Part shown: positions 32,402-39,571 of the stretch, in pieces
Layout: the number at the start of each line of letters is the position of its first letter
Numbering within the stretch: the stretch's first letter is position 1
Source: Nitrospirota bacterium
Lineage (GTDB): Bacteria; Nitrospirota; Thermodesulfovibrionia; UBA6902
Assembly (NCBI GenBank): GCA_016215115.1
Contig: JACRLN010000017.1
Coordinates: 1-51,544 of the forward strand
Direction: 5' to 3'
Length of the DNA: 51,544 nt
The notes under the pieces: generated by a model
The model's database searches: none
What the model was told of the DNA's origin: nothing
The model's input: the letters and a program-made list of their open reading frames with translations, nothing else
Program-made: the position numbers and the translations under genes

Positions 32402-34024
32402 ATGTCACTTCTTGGACTTTTTGATATAGGCAAATCTGCAATTTTTGCAAATCAGACCGCACTTAATGCTATAAGTAACAATATTGCAAATGTAAATACG
32501 CCGGGTTACAGTCGCCAGGACGTAGTGCTTGAAACAACCAGAGGCGTTCAGATAAGAGGTGATTATCTTGGGAGGGGTGTACAGATTGCCGGGATAAGAA
32601 GGCATTATGATAAATTTATACATTTACAGATCATCGGCCAGAATCAGAGTTATGGAAGATCATATTCCCTTGACCAGGGCTTAAGTCATGTTGAGCAGAT
32701 TTTCAATGAAGCGAAAGAATTAGGATTATCTAATTCATTACAGGATTACTTTAATGCATGGCAGGGAGTTGCAACTAATCCGGAAGGACAGCCTCAAAGG
32801 ATAACATTGCTTCAAAAAGCAAAAGCACTTATCCAAAATGCAAAACAAATAGAAAGAGATGTAACGGACACATTAAAAAACGTAAATGATGAAATTGCTA
32901 ATGTTGTTGATAAGGTTAATACCATAACTTCACAACTTGTTCAGTTAAATGAAAAAATCGTACAGGTTGAGGCAGGAAAAACCGATCAACAGGCAAGTTA
33001 CCTGAGAGATCAGAGGGATCAATTACTCAATGATCTTGCTGAACAAATAGATTACACATGGTTTGAAGATGATAATGGATATCTCACAATCATGATAGGC
33101 GGTAAAAGTCTTGTAACTCCTGAGAAGGCATATCAACTTTCTACGTCAGTAGACATAGAAGGCAACAGAAGTGTAACTTTTGGCGGAGAAGATTTAACAT
33201 CTTTATTTGAGAAAGGCCGGCTTGGCGGAAATATTGATGTCAGGGATGATATAAAAACAGATACACTGACGAGTCTTAGAAAACTTATTGCATCAATTAT
33301 TAAAGAAACAAACTCTTTACACAGCTCCGGGTATGGTCTTGATGGTTCAACAAACAATGATTTTTTTGATCCTCTGCAGATATACACACTCGATTACTCT
33401 TCAGGAGGATATATAACATCTGCAACAGTTACTGATCCTTCTGCACTCACTCTTGATGAATACGATATAAAATTTATTGATGCGTCAAACTATGAAGTAA
33501 ATAACAAGCGTACCGGGGCACTTGTCACATCAGGTAGTTATACTGCCGGCAACCCTATTGATTTTGATGGAATCCAGGCTGTTGTTGATGGATCTCCTGC
33601 TGCAGGTGACAGTTTTGTCATAAGCCCCCTGAAAGGCGTAATTGAAAACTTTAATATTGCAATAACAGATACACAAAAAATTGCGGCATCATCTTCTGAT
33701 CTGACTCTGCCGGGTGATAATACAAATGCATTAAATATTTTTCAGTTGTCTCAATCGGGCATTTCAGATCTTAGTGGAGCCACATTTGAAGGTTATTACA
33801 GTGGAATTGTTTCAAGTGTCGGTGTCAATAGCAAGGCAGCGGCAGATAGTCTTACGTATGATAACAATCTGCTTTTTGAGCTGCAAAAGAAGAGGGAAGA
33901 ATTATCAGGCGTTTCTCTTGATGAAGAGGCTGCCAATCTTATAAGATATCAGCGCTCGTTTGAAGCAGGAGCGCGAATACTGAAAATAACAGATGAATTG
34001 ATGGATATGATAATACAGTTATGA
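32402..34024 (+). CDS. flgK: Hook-filament junction protein FlgK (HAP1)
   Basis: 540 residues. N-terminus SLLGLFDIGKSAIFANQTAL, NAISNNIANVNTPGYSRQDV; the D1 region LQDYFNAWQGVATNPEGQPQ and DKVNTITSQLVQLNEKIVQV; the C-terminal SGVSLDEEAANLIRYQRSFE, AGARILKITDELMDMIIQL. All are FlgK hallmarks. It forms the first junction ring on the hook. It begins immediately after the flgN stop and its stop overlaps the flgL start by 4 bp. Confidence 0.97.
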   Translation: MSLLGLFDIGKSAIFANQTALNAISNNIANVNTPGYSRQDVVLETTRGVQIRGDYLGRGVQIAGIRRHYDKFIHLQIIGQNQSYGRSYSLDQGLSHVEQIFNEAKELGLSNSLQDYFNAWQGVATNPEGQPQRITLLQKAKALIQNAKQIERDVTDTLKNVNDEIANVVDKVNTITSQLVQLNEKIVQVEAGKTDQQASYLRDQRDQLLNDLAEQIDYTWFEDDNGYLTIMIGGKSLVTPEKAYQLSTSVDIEGNRSVTFGGEDLTSLFEKGRLGGNIDVRDDIKTDTLTSLRKLIASIIKETNSLHSSGYGLDGSTNNDFFDPLQIYTLDYSSGGYITSATVTDPSALTLDEYDIKFIDASNYEVNNKRTGALVTSGSYTAGNPIDFDGIQAVVDGSPAAGDSFVISPLKGVIENFNIAITDTQKIAASSSDLTLPGDNTNALNIFQLSQSGISDLSGATFEGYYSGIVSSVGVNSKAAADSLTYDNNLLFELQKKREELSGVSLDEEAANLIRYQRSFEAGARILKITDELMDMIIQL

Positions 34025-34905
34025 GAATCACAGCGTTTGCGATATTTAATCAAATGACAAGGTCCTTACAGGAAGGAATGAAGGAAATGTTTTTTTACTC
34101 TGACAGGCTTTCCTCAGGCAAGAAGATTAACAAGCCATCAGATGATGTTTTCGGCATGATGGAGGCAATGGGCTATAAGGTAACCATAAATGAGATTGAC
34201 CAATATAAAAAGAACATAGATGACGCAGACAGCCAGCTGGGTCTTACGGATTCGGTTATGTCCTCTGTTGCTACAATAGTAGCACGCGCCAGGGAACTTG
34301 CTGTACAAACCTCTACAGGCACACAAACTGCTGAAGACAGGGCGGTTGCAGCAGAAGAAATAGCCAACCTGAGAGACGAAGCCCTCAGACTTTCTCAAAC
34401 AAAGTTCAGGGAAAGATATATATTCTCAGGCTATAAAACAGACATGGTGCCATTTGATGCGAGTTTTAACTATCAGGGAGATTCTAACGAAATAAATGTA
34501 CTGGTTGACAGGGAATCTACAATAGCTTTAAACGTTGCAGGCACCGAAGCATTCAGTTCAGGAGGAGAAACCTATTTCGAGACCCTTGATAATCTTTATA
34601 ATGCGCTAAAAGATCCTTCCAGTAATTCAAGTACAATTGCCGCATTTATTACTTCACTGGATAATGCGACTAATCAGGTTGCTAATGTACGCGCTGACGT
34701 TGGTGCAAGAATTAGCTATATAGAAAGGCTGAAGTCTACACACGAAGACAGAGACACTTCATTAAAGACTCTGCTTTCAAATACCGAAGACACAGATATC
34801 GCAGGAACCGTAAGTGAACTTACAAAGATTCAGGTTTCTCTTGAATCGTTAAGGGCGTCAGGCGCAAAAGTATTATCACAGTCATTGATGGACTTTTTAG
34901 ATTAG
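34021..34905 (+). CDS. flgL: Hook-filament junction protein FlgL (HAP3)
   Basis: 294 residues, usual FlgL size. N-terminus MRITAFAIFNQMTRSLQEGM, FYSDRLSSGKKINKPSDDVF, and a flagellin-like helical core (ARELAVQTSTGTQTAEDRAV, LRDEALRLSQTKFRERYIFS); the C-terminus is a coiled helix ending SGAKVLSQSLMDFLD. It is the second junction layer between hook and filament. ATGA overlap with flgK. A short AGCTGTC heptamer array follows before csrA. Confidence 0.96.
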   Translation: MRITAFAIFNQMTRSLQEGMKEMFFYSDRLSSGKKINKPSDDVFGMMEAMGYKVTINEIDQYKKNIDDADSQLGLTDSVMSSVATIVARARELAVQTSTGTQTAEDRAVAAEEIANLRDEALRLSQTKFRERYIFSGYKTDMVPFDASFNYQGDSNEINVLVDRESTIALNVAGTEAFSSGGETYFETLDNLYNALKDPSSNSSTIAAFITSLDNATNQVANVRADVGARISYIERLKSTHEDRDTSLKTLLSNTEDTDIAGTVSELTKIQVSLESLRASGAKVLSQSLMDFLD

Positions 34906-34933
34906 CTGAAAGCTGTCAGCTATTAGCTGTCAA
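34903..34933 (+). repeat. Heptamer array flgL-csrA
   Basis: Units agctgaa, agctgtc, agctatt, agctgtc at 7-base steps; the same family as 20675-20703. It ends before the csrA ribosome site AAGGAGG. Confidence 0.8.
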
Positions 34934-34948
34934 CCATAAGGAGGCAGG

Positions 34949-35179
34949 ATGCTGGTTTTGACAAGGAAGTCGGGTGAATCAATAAATATTGGCGATGATA
35001 TTACGATTACCATCGTTGAAATAAAAGGGAACTCCGTAAGATTAGGCATAAAGGCGCCTGCCAGTCTTAAAATATACCGAAAAGAATTATATGAAAAAAT
35101 AAAACAGGAAAATCTTCTGTCATCAAATCTTTTCATGGATGAATTCAAAAAGATAAATAAAGTTTTGAGGTCAAAATGA
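34949..35179 (+). CDS. csrA: Carbon storage/translation regulator CsrA
   Basis: 76 residues. The core [55 protein letters not shown] is canonical, with L4 and R44 at the RNA-binding positions. A 25-residue C-terminal extension is typical of CsrA proteins paired with FliW. It binds GGA sites in mRNA leaders and blocks flagellin translation until FliW removes it. It overlaps fliW by 4 bp. A GGA-in-loop hairpin lies before fliC in this window. Confidence 0.97.
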   Translation: MLVLTRKSGESINIGDDITITIVEIKGNSVRLGIKAPASLKIYRKELYEKIKQENLLSSNLFMDEFKKINKVLRSK

Positions 35180-35586
35180 TTAAACTTAGCACATCAAGAT
35201 TTGGAATTTTAGAGGCTGAAGAAGGAAAGATTATCAATTTTCCCGAGGGACTCATAGGTCTTCCGGATTTAAAACGTTTTATTATTATTGACCACAAGGA
35301 TACCCCTATTAAATGGCTCCAGTCTATAGATGATCCTGACATGGCATTTATTGTTGCTTCGCCTGACATTATGTCAACAGAATATTCAATAGATTTAGAT
35401 AAAACAGTAAAGCAATATCTCCAGATTGAAAATGATAATGATCTTGTTGTGCTTGTAATTCTGAGAGTCGACAGAGAAGATGTTATAGCCAACTTTCAAG
35501 GACCATTAATTATAAACGCACGGAATATGAAAGGTATTCAGATAGTTTTAGAGAACCCTAATAAATCCTACCAGAAAATTGGATAA
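35176..35586 (+). CDS. fliW: Flagellar assembly factor FliW
   Basis: 136 residues. Signature [57 protein letters not shown], then [20 protein letters not shown], and [19 protein letters not shown]. FliW binds both CsrA and flagellin, so free flagellin releases CsrA repression only when stocks are low. It overlaps csrA and comes just before fliC, giving the complete three-part control in 2 kb. Confidence 0.96.
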   Translation: MIKLSTSRFGILEAEEGKIINFPEGLIGLPDLKRFIIIDHKDTPIKWLQSIDDPDMAFIVASPDIMSTEYSIDLDKTVKQYLQIENDNDLVVLVILRVDREDVIANFQGPLIINARNMKGIQIVLENPNKSYQKIG

Positions 35587-35633
35587 TACCTAACCCCTTT
35601 CCTAATATATTCCTGTTATGATAGCCGTTCTTC

Positions 35634-35907
35634 CGTCATCCCCGCCCGGTATGGATAAATTCCAACTGGAATCCAGTATTTATTTACAAACGTCTTCATA
35701 TCATTTCTCTGAGGGTTATTTTTCTCAATGAGTTTACCAGGGAGCTCATAAGTAAAGCTACATTGTTTGTCATTCCCGCATTCAGTAAGCGGGAATCCAC
35801 CCTTTGACAGGCTTAAGGTGACAAGTTGTCATGGTGAGCTTGTCGAACCATGGATGCCTGATTACACAGGGACGGCGTCTGGATTCCCGTTTTCACGGGA
35901 ATGACGA
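35634..35907. repeat. Patchwork of dispersed palindromic repeats
   Basis: It contains a half element cgtcatccccgcc (35634-35646), a palindrome tgtcattcccgc...gcgggaat (35768-35795), a hairpin catggtgagcttgtcgaaccatg (split here as catggtgagctt and gtcgaaccatg, 35830-35852), and ctggattcccg...cgggaatgac (35880-35905). The same GGAATGAC family is nested in the cheW-cheB insertion. Confidence 0.75.
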
Positions 35908-35975
35908 AAAAGCGGACATTATTTATGCAGTTTTCAATAATTTCTCTACCTGGAAAAAAAATTTACAGTTTAAGC

Positions 35976-36002
35976 TAAAGTTTTCAAAAAAACATCCGAT
36001 AA
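35976..36002 (+). promoter_or_regulatory. Sigma-28 promoter of fliC
   Basis: TAAA (35976-35979), 15 bases, TCCGATAA (35995-36002), one mismatch from consensus. The leader would be about 170 nt. Confidence 0.88.
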
Positions 36003-36092
36003 GAATACTAAAGGATAAAAGGTGAAGGTCGAGAAAGGGGTGATGAAAGAAGATTTTAAACAAAATGATCTAATCCTTAAAGAAAATTAACA

Positions 36093-36175
36093 GCAAGCTT
36101 TAGCTTGCACAAATTTGGTAAGGAAACCAAGCAGTCAGAGGTCATAAAAGATCGATGACTGAAAATCAAGGAGGA
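36093..36175 (+). promoter_or_regulatory. CsrA-responsive flagellin leader (candidate)
   Basis: Hairpin gcaagct-tt-agcttgc (36093-36108) is followed by hairpin ttggt-aaggaa-accaa (36115-36130) that shows GGA in its loop, the preferred CsrA site. The Shine-Dalgarno AAGGAGG (36168-36174) holds another GGA. One upstream loop GGA plus one at the ribosome site is the layout of the Bacillus hag leader. csrA and fliW lie directly upstream. Confidence 0.65.
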
Positions 36176-36179
36176 AAAA

Positions 36180-37028
36180 ATGAGTTTAGTAGTCAACACA
36201 AATTTATTTGCTCTCAATGCCCAGAGAAACGTTTCGAAAATTCAGACCGGCCTCGGAACATCCGTAGAAAGACTATCATCAGGTTTAAGAATCAATTCAG
36301 CAAAGGACGACGCAGCAGGTCTTGCTATCTCGATGAAACTGACTTCACAGGTCAGAAGTCTTGGTCAGGCCATAAGAAATGCGCAGGACGGTATTTCCGT
36401 TGTGCAGACTGCTGAAGGTGGAATGAACGAAATCCATACCATCCTTATAAGGATGAGAGAACTCTCTCAACAGGCTGCTACAGGAACATTAGCAACTTCA
36501 GACAGGACAGCGCTGGATAATGAGTTTGCAGATCTTAAGAGTGAAATCACAAGGATTTCAGATACTACACAATTCAACGGCCTTAGCCTGTTAGACGGAA
36601 CTTTAAGTGCTAATGGCGTATCCTTACAGGTCGGCATCAATAATACAGCTAATGACAGGATAGCAGTCAGCGGCGGCACTTTCAATGATATTGATGCATC
36701 ATCACTCGGTCTCACTACAACAACTGTATCAAGTATTGATACGGCTGCTAATGCACAGTCCATGCTGACAATAGTAGACAGCGCAATTGCTATTGTTTCT
36801 ACAAGAAGGGGTACTCTTGGCGGTGTTCAGAACAGACTCGGCAGCACCATTGCAAACCTTGGAATCGCGTCTGAAAACCTCTCAGCAGCGAATTCAAGAA
36901 TTGCAGACGCTGATTTTGCTGTAGAGACTGCAAACCTTACAAAGAGCCAGATCATATTACAGGCAGGCATTGCCGTCCTTGGACAGGCAAATGTGCTCCC
37001 GCAGTATGCTCTGCAACTTTTGAGATAA
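36180..37028 (+). CDS. fliC: Flagellin FliC
   Basis: 282 residues, a short flagellin. N-terminal D0/D1: LVVNTNLFALNAQRNVSKIQ, SVERLSSGLRINSAKDDAAG, LAISMKLTSQVRSLGQAIRN, AQDGISVVQTAEGGMNEIHT. The central variable part is only about 70 residues. C-terminal: GTLGGVQNRLGSTIANLGIA, ADFAVETANLTKSQIILQAG, ANVLPQYALQLLR. It is the filament subunit, exported with FliS (two copies encoded nearby) and probably glycosylated, given the sugar genes downstream. AAGGAGG is 5 bases before the ATG. Confidence 0.98.
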   Translation: MSLVVNTNLFALNAQRNVSKIQTGLGTSVERLSSGLRINSAKDDAAGLAISMKLTSQVRSLGQAIRNAQDGISVVQTAEGGMNEIHTILIRMRELSQQAATGTLATSDRTALDNEFADLKSEITRISDTTQFNGLSLLDGTLSANGVSLQVGINNTANDRIAVSGGTFNDIDASSLGLTTTTVSSIDTAANAQSMLTIVDSAIAIVSTRRGTLGGVQNRLGSTIANLGIASENLSAANSRIADADFAVETANLTKSQIILQAGIAVLGQANVLPQYALQLLR

Positions 37029-37050
37029 CTCTTTTTAAGGAGTAAATATT

Positions 37051-37084
37051 CAGGGGCAGGGTAAATTACTTTGCCCTGCCCCTG
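37051..37084 (+). terminator. Strong hairpin after fliC
   Basis: A 15-bp stem (caggggcagggtaaa with tttgccctgcccctg, one G-T pair) with a 4-base loop. It is followed by A-residues, not T, so it is not a classical terminator on the plus strand. It may stabilise the fliC mRNA 3' end or attenuate flaG-fliD-fliS. Confidence 0.55.
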
Positions 37085-37119
37085 AAAAAAAAGATAAGGA
37101 TATATAGCGGGGAAGAAAA

Positions 37120-37470
37120 ATGATTGACAGCATCATTAAAATAAAAGATTTTGATAATGCTTCAACTAAAGAAATGAAACGCGGTGATTATCCGGATGCT
37201 GTAAAGAAGAAAGTTGAGATCAAGGTTAATGCCGAAGATACAAATAAATATGAAAACAAAAGGGTGAAAGAGGCTATTGATCACATCGTCTATGCAGCAA
37301 ATTATTTTAACCGCAAAATCAGACTTGAAGTCAACAATGATATCATGGTAGTAAAGGTAATAGATGAAAAGACCGGTCAAGTTATCCGTCAGATACCGCC
37401 GGATGAGCTTGTTGAACTATCAAAAAATGCAAAAGATCTAAAAGGTCTCCTGATAAACAAGGAGGGTTAA
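37120..37470 (+). CDS. flaG: FlaG family protein
   Basis: 116 residues. A charged start is followed by the FlaG core: VKEAIDHIVYAANYFNRKIR, LEVNNDIMVVKVIDEKTGQV, IRQIPPDELVELSKNAKDLK, and GLLINKEG. The strand KVIDEKTGQVIRQIPP is the family hallmark. Its exact role is unsettled; it affects filament length in some bacteria. It sits in the standard place between flagellin and fliD, which it precedes by 4 bases with a GGAGGG ribosome site shared across the junction. Confidence 0.92.
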   Translation: MIDSIIKIKDFDNASTKEMKRGDYPDAVKKKVEIKVNAEDTNKYENKRVKEAIDHIVYAANYFNRKIRLEVNNDIMVVKVIDEKTGQVIRQIPPDELVELSKNAKDLKGLLINKEG

Positions 37471-37474
37471 TATT

Positions 37475-38842
37475 ATGTCGTCATTTACTGTCGGCGGCCT
37501 TAGCACAGGGATAGACTATAATGATTTAATTTCCAAACTCATTGAAGCCAAGAGCCAGCCTATTAAGATATTAGAAAAGAAAAAAACTTCATATAATAAT
37601 AAGATAACGCAATACAACAGTATTTCCTCAAAACTTTCAAGCCTTAAAAGCGCTGTTGAGAAACTGAAGACTTCTTCAAACTTTTATGCCAAGTCTGTAT
37701 CAGCAGGTGATTCAACTGTTTTAGAGGCTACAGTCACCAGTTCCGCCGGAATCGGAAACTATTCCATTACTGTAAAAAGTCTTGCATCTGAGGAACAGGA
37801 AGTGCATAGCGGAGTAACGACGTCAACTACAATAATCAATAACAGCGGAAGCGATAAGGTATTTCAGTATACATATGCAGGCACACAACGCAGCCTTACC
37901 GTTGCAGACGGAACTACTCTGGAAGGTCTCAGAAATCTTATTAATGATGATACGGGCAATCCCGGGGTAACGGCGACTGTTGTGAATGACGGTGTCGGCG
38001 CTGCGCCTTACCGAATGATCATTAAGGGCAATGGTTCGGGCGCTGCAAATACCATAACAGTAGATGCCGGCACCACCCTTGACGGCACAGGCAGCACCAC
38101 GGATTTCAGGAGCACTGCTTTTACAGAAAAGAAAACGGCTGCTGACGCTGATTTCACAGTAGACGGCCTCCAGATAAAAAGAAGCACGAATTCCATTACA
38201 GATGTAATATCGGGAATGACCATAAATCTGAAAAAGGACGGCGACGTATCAAGCAAAGTGACTGTAACTGCAGACAGAGACGCTATCAAGAAGCAATTAA
38301 ATGACTTTGTAACAGCCTATAATGACGTGGTTGATTTAATTTCTACAAATACAGCGTATGATTCTACGACAAAAACCAGCGGCGTACTTTCAGGAGAAGG
38401 GACAGCAAGAAATATTAAGAACCAATTAAGGAGCATTATCTCGGGCACTGTATCAAGCCAGCCGGCTGATATGAATATACTTTCACAGCTTGGTATAACA
38501 ACAAACAGTAAAACTGGTAAGCTTGATGTGAACTCCAGCACGCTGGAGACAAAACTTTCTTCTGATCTGACTGATGTTGCAACTCTTTTTACAACATCAA
38601 CAAATGGTATTGCTAATCAAATATACACCTATATTACTAACGTTACAAGCACTGTTGACGGTTCCGTAACACTCAGGGGAAAGGGCCTGCAGGATCTTAT
38701 TAAGGATATTGATGATACTGTGAAAAGTATGCAATACAGACTGGACAAAGAACAACAAGATCTGGTCCGTAAATTTACTGCATTAGAGTCGCTTGTCAGC
38801 GGTTACAACACAGTAGGAAATTATTTAAGTCGTTTAGCTTAG
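37475..38842 (+). CDS. fliD: Filament cap protein FliD (HAP2)
   Basis: 455 residues. N-terminus FTVGGLSTGIDYNDLISKLI, EAKSQPIKILEKKKTSYNNK, YNSISSKLSSLKSAVEKLKT; central domains with NTITVDAGTTLDGTGS and TDVISGMTINLKKDG; the C-terminal coiled coil KDIDDTVKSMQYRLDKEQQD and FTALESLVSGYNTVGNYLSR. It caps the growing filament and folds incoming flagellin. GGAGGG is 8 bases before the ATG. fliS follows, as usual. Confidence 0.97.
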   Translation: MSSFTVGGLSTGIDYNDLISKLIEAKSQPIKILEKKKTSYNNKITQYNSISSKLSSLKSAVEKLKTSSNFYAKSVSAGDSTVLEATVTSSAGIGNYSITVKSLASEEQEVHSGVTTSTTIINNSGSDKVFQYTYAGTQRSLTVADGTTLEGLRNLINDDTGNPGVTATVVNDGVGAAPYRMIIKGNGSGAANTITVDAGTTLDGTGSTTDFRSTAFTEKKTAADADFTVDGLQIKRSTNSITDVISGMTINLKKDGDVSSKVTVTADRDAIKKQLNDFVTAYNDVVDLISTNTAYDSTTKTSGVLSGEGTARNIKNQLRSIISGTVSSQPADMNILSQLGITTNSKTGKLDVNSSTLETKLSSDLTDVATLFTTSTNGIANQIYTYITNVTSTVDGSVTLRGKGLQDLIKDIDDTVKSMQYRLDKEQQDLVRKFTALESLVSGYNTVGNYLSRLA

Positions 38843-38853
38843 GAGACAGTTTA

Positions 38854-39240
38854 ATGGATATTACAGTTTACAAGAAAACGGTTCTTGCAAATACAGACAG
38901 GGTGCAGATCATATTAATGCTTTATGAAGGTACGTTAAATCATATAAAAATTGCAAAACAGAAAATCGAGAGGGGAGACACCTTATCAAAAGGAACTCAT
39001 ATAAGTAAGGCAACATTAATAGTCACCGAACTATCTAATGTATTGGATATGGAAAAAGGAGGAGAGATATCAAGCAACCTCAGAAGCCTTTACAATTTTG
39101 TTCTTCAGCGTCTCCTTTATGCAAATCTGAATAACGATGTGAATGCGTTGGAAGAAGCGGGAAAAGTAATCGATACTATTAAAGACGGCTGGAAAGAGAT
39201 GATGAAAGAATTTAAACAGCAGGTTGAAGTAGGGGTTTAA
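38854..39240 (+). CDS. fliS: Flagellin export chaperone FliS, first copy
   Basis: 128 residues, helical. YKKTVLANTDRVQIILMLYE, GTLNHIKIAKQKIERGDTLS, THISKATLIVTELSNVLDME, SSNLRSLYNFVLQRLLYANL and DNVNALEEAGKVIDTIKDGW-like helices fit FliS along its whole length. It binds the C-terminus of unexported flagellin and brings it to FlhA. It is the last gene of the fliC group. A second, diverged copy lies 3 kb downstream with its own sigma-54 site. Confidence 0.94.
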   Translation: MDITVYKKTVLANTDRVQIILMLYEGTLNHIKIAKQKIERGDTLSKGTHISKATLIVTELSNVLDMEKGGEISSNLRSLYNFVLQRLLYANLNNDVNALEEAGKVIDTIKDGWKEMMKEFKQQVEVGV

Positions 39241-39571
39241 ATTCAGCTTGAAAACGCTCTCACTGTATTTCAGAAAAGTCATTATATTGACAATACTATC
39301 CGAAAATATACTTTCTGAGATAGAATCGCTTTAAATATCTACAAAACTGTAATTCTATTTTATTTGTACTTTCATATAGTTATATAATCTCACCCTTTGC
39401 ATATTGCATTTTCTTTATTTTGGCAGGATATTTGCAATCTTACGGTAATGCTGACATTACTCAAAATATTATTTAAAGTGAACATCGTGTCAGAACTACG
39501 ATTTTATTCGATGAGCAGCGGCAGGTATTTTGATTTGTCGGCAGGTACATTTCCTGGGGAGAATGCTTTCT
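39241..39571 (+). other. Intergenic region before the methyltransferase-glycosyltransferase gene
   Basis: 331 bp, AT-rich, no credible gene. The only signals seen are the sigma-54 site at 39420-39436 and the ribosome site GGGGAG at 39556-39561. A small ORF at 39397-39582 runs over the promoter and is rejected. Confidence 0.7.
39420..39436 (+). promoter_or_regulatory. Sigma-54 promoter of the methyltransferase-GT4 gene
   Basis: ttggcaggatatttgca: TGGCA and TTGCA with the exact 10-base GG-GC gap. The predicted start is near 39447. Confidence 0.82.

Larger units (their letters stand above)
35587..36179 (+). other. fliW-fliC intergenic region: dispersed repeats, promoter, leader
   Basis: 593 bp without a credible gene. 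35634-35907 is a patchwork of dispersed repeats. A sigma-28 promoter lies at 35976-36002. The remaining 170 bp are the flagellin leader with two hairpins and CsrA-type GGA sites. An ORF at 35831-36025 is a translation of repeats and is not counted. Confidence 0.8.

Noticed and set aside
35831-36025. 64-codon ORF containing SRFHGNDE
   Set aside because: The peptide is a translation of GGAATGAC-type repeats and runs into the fliC promoter.
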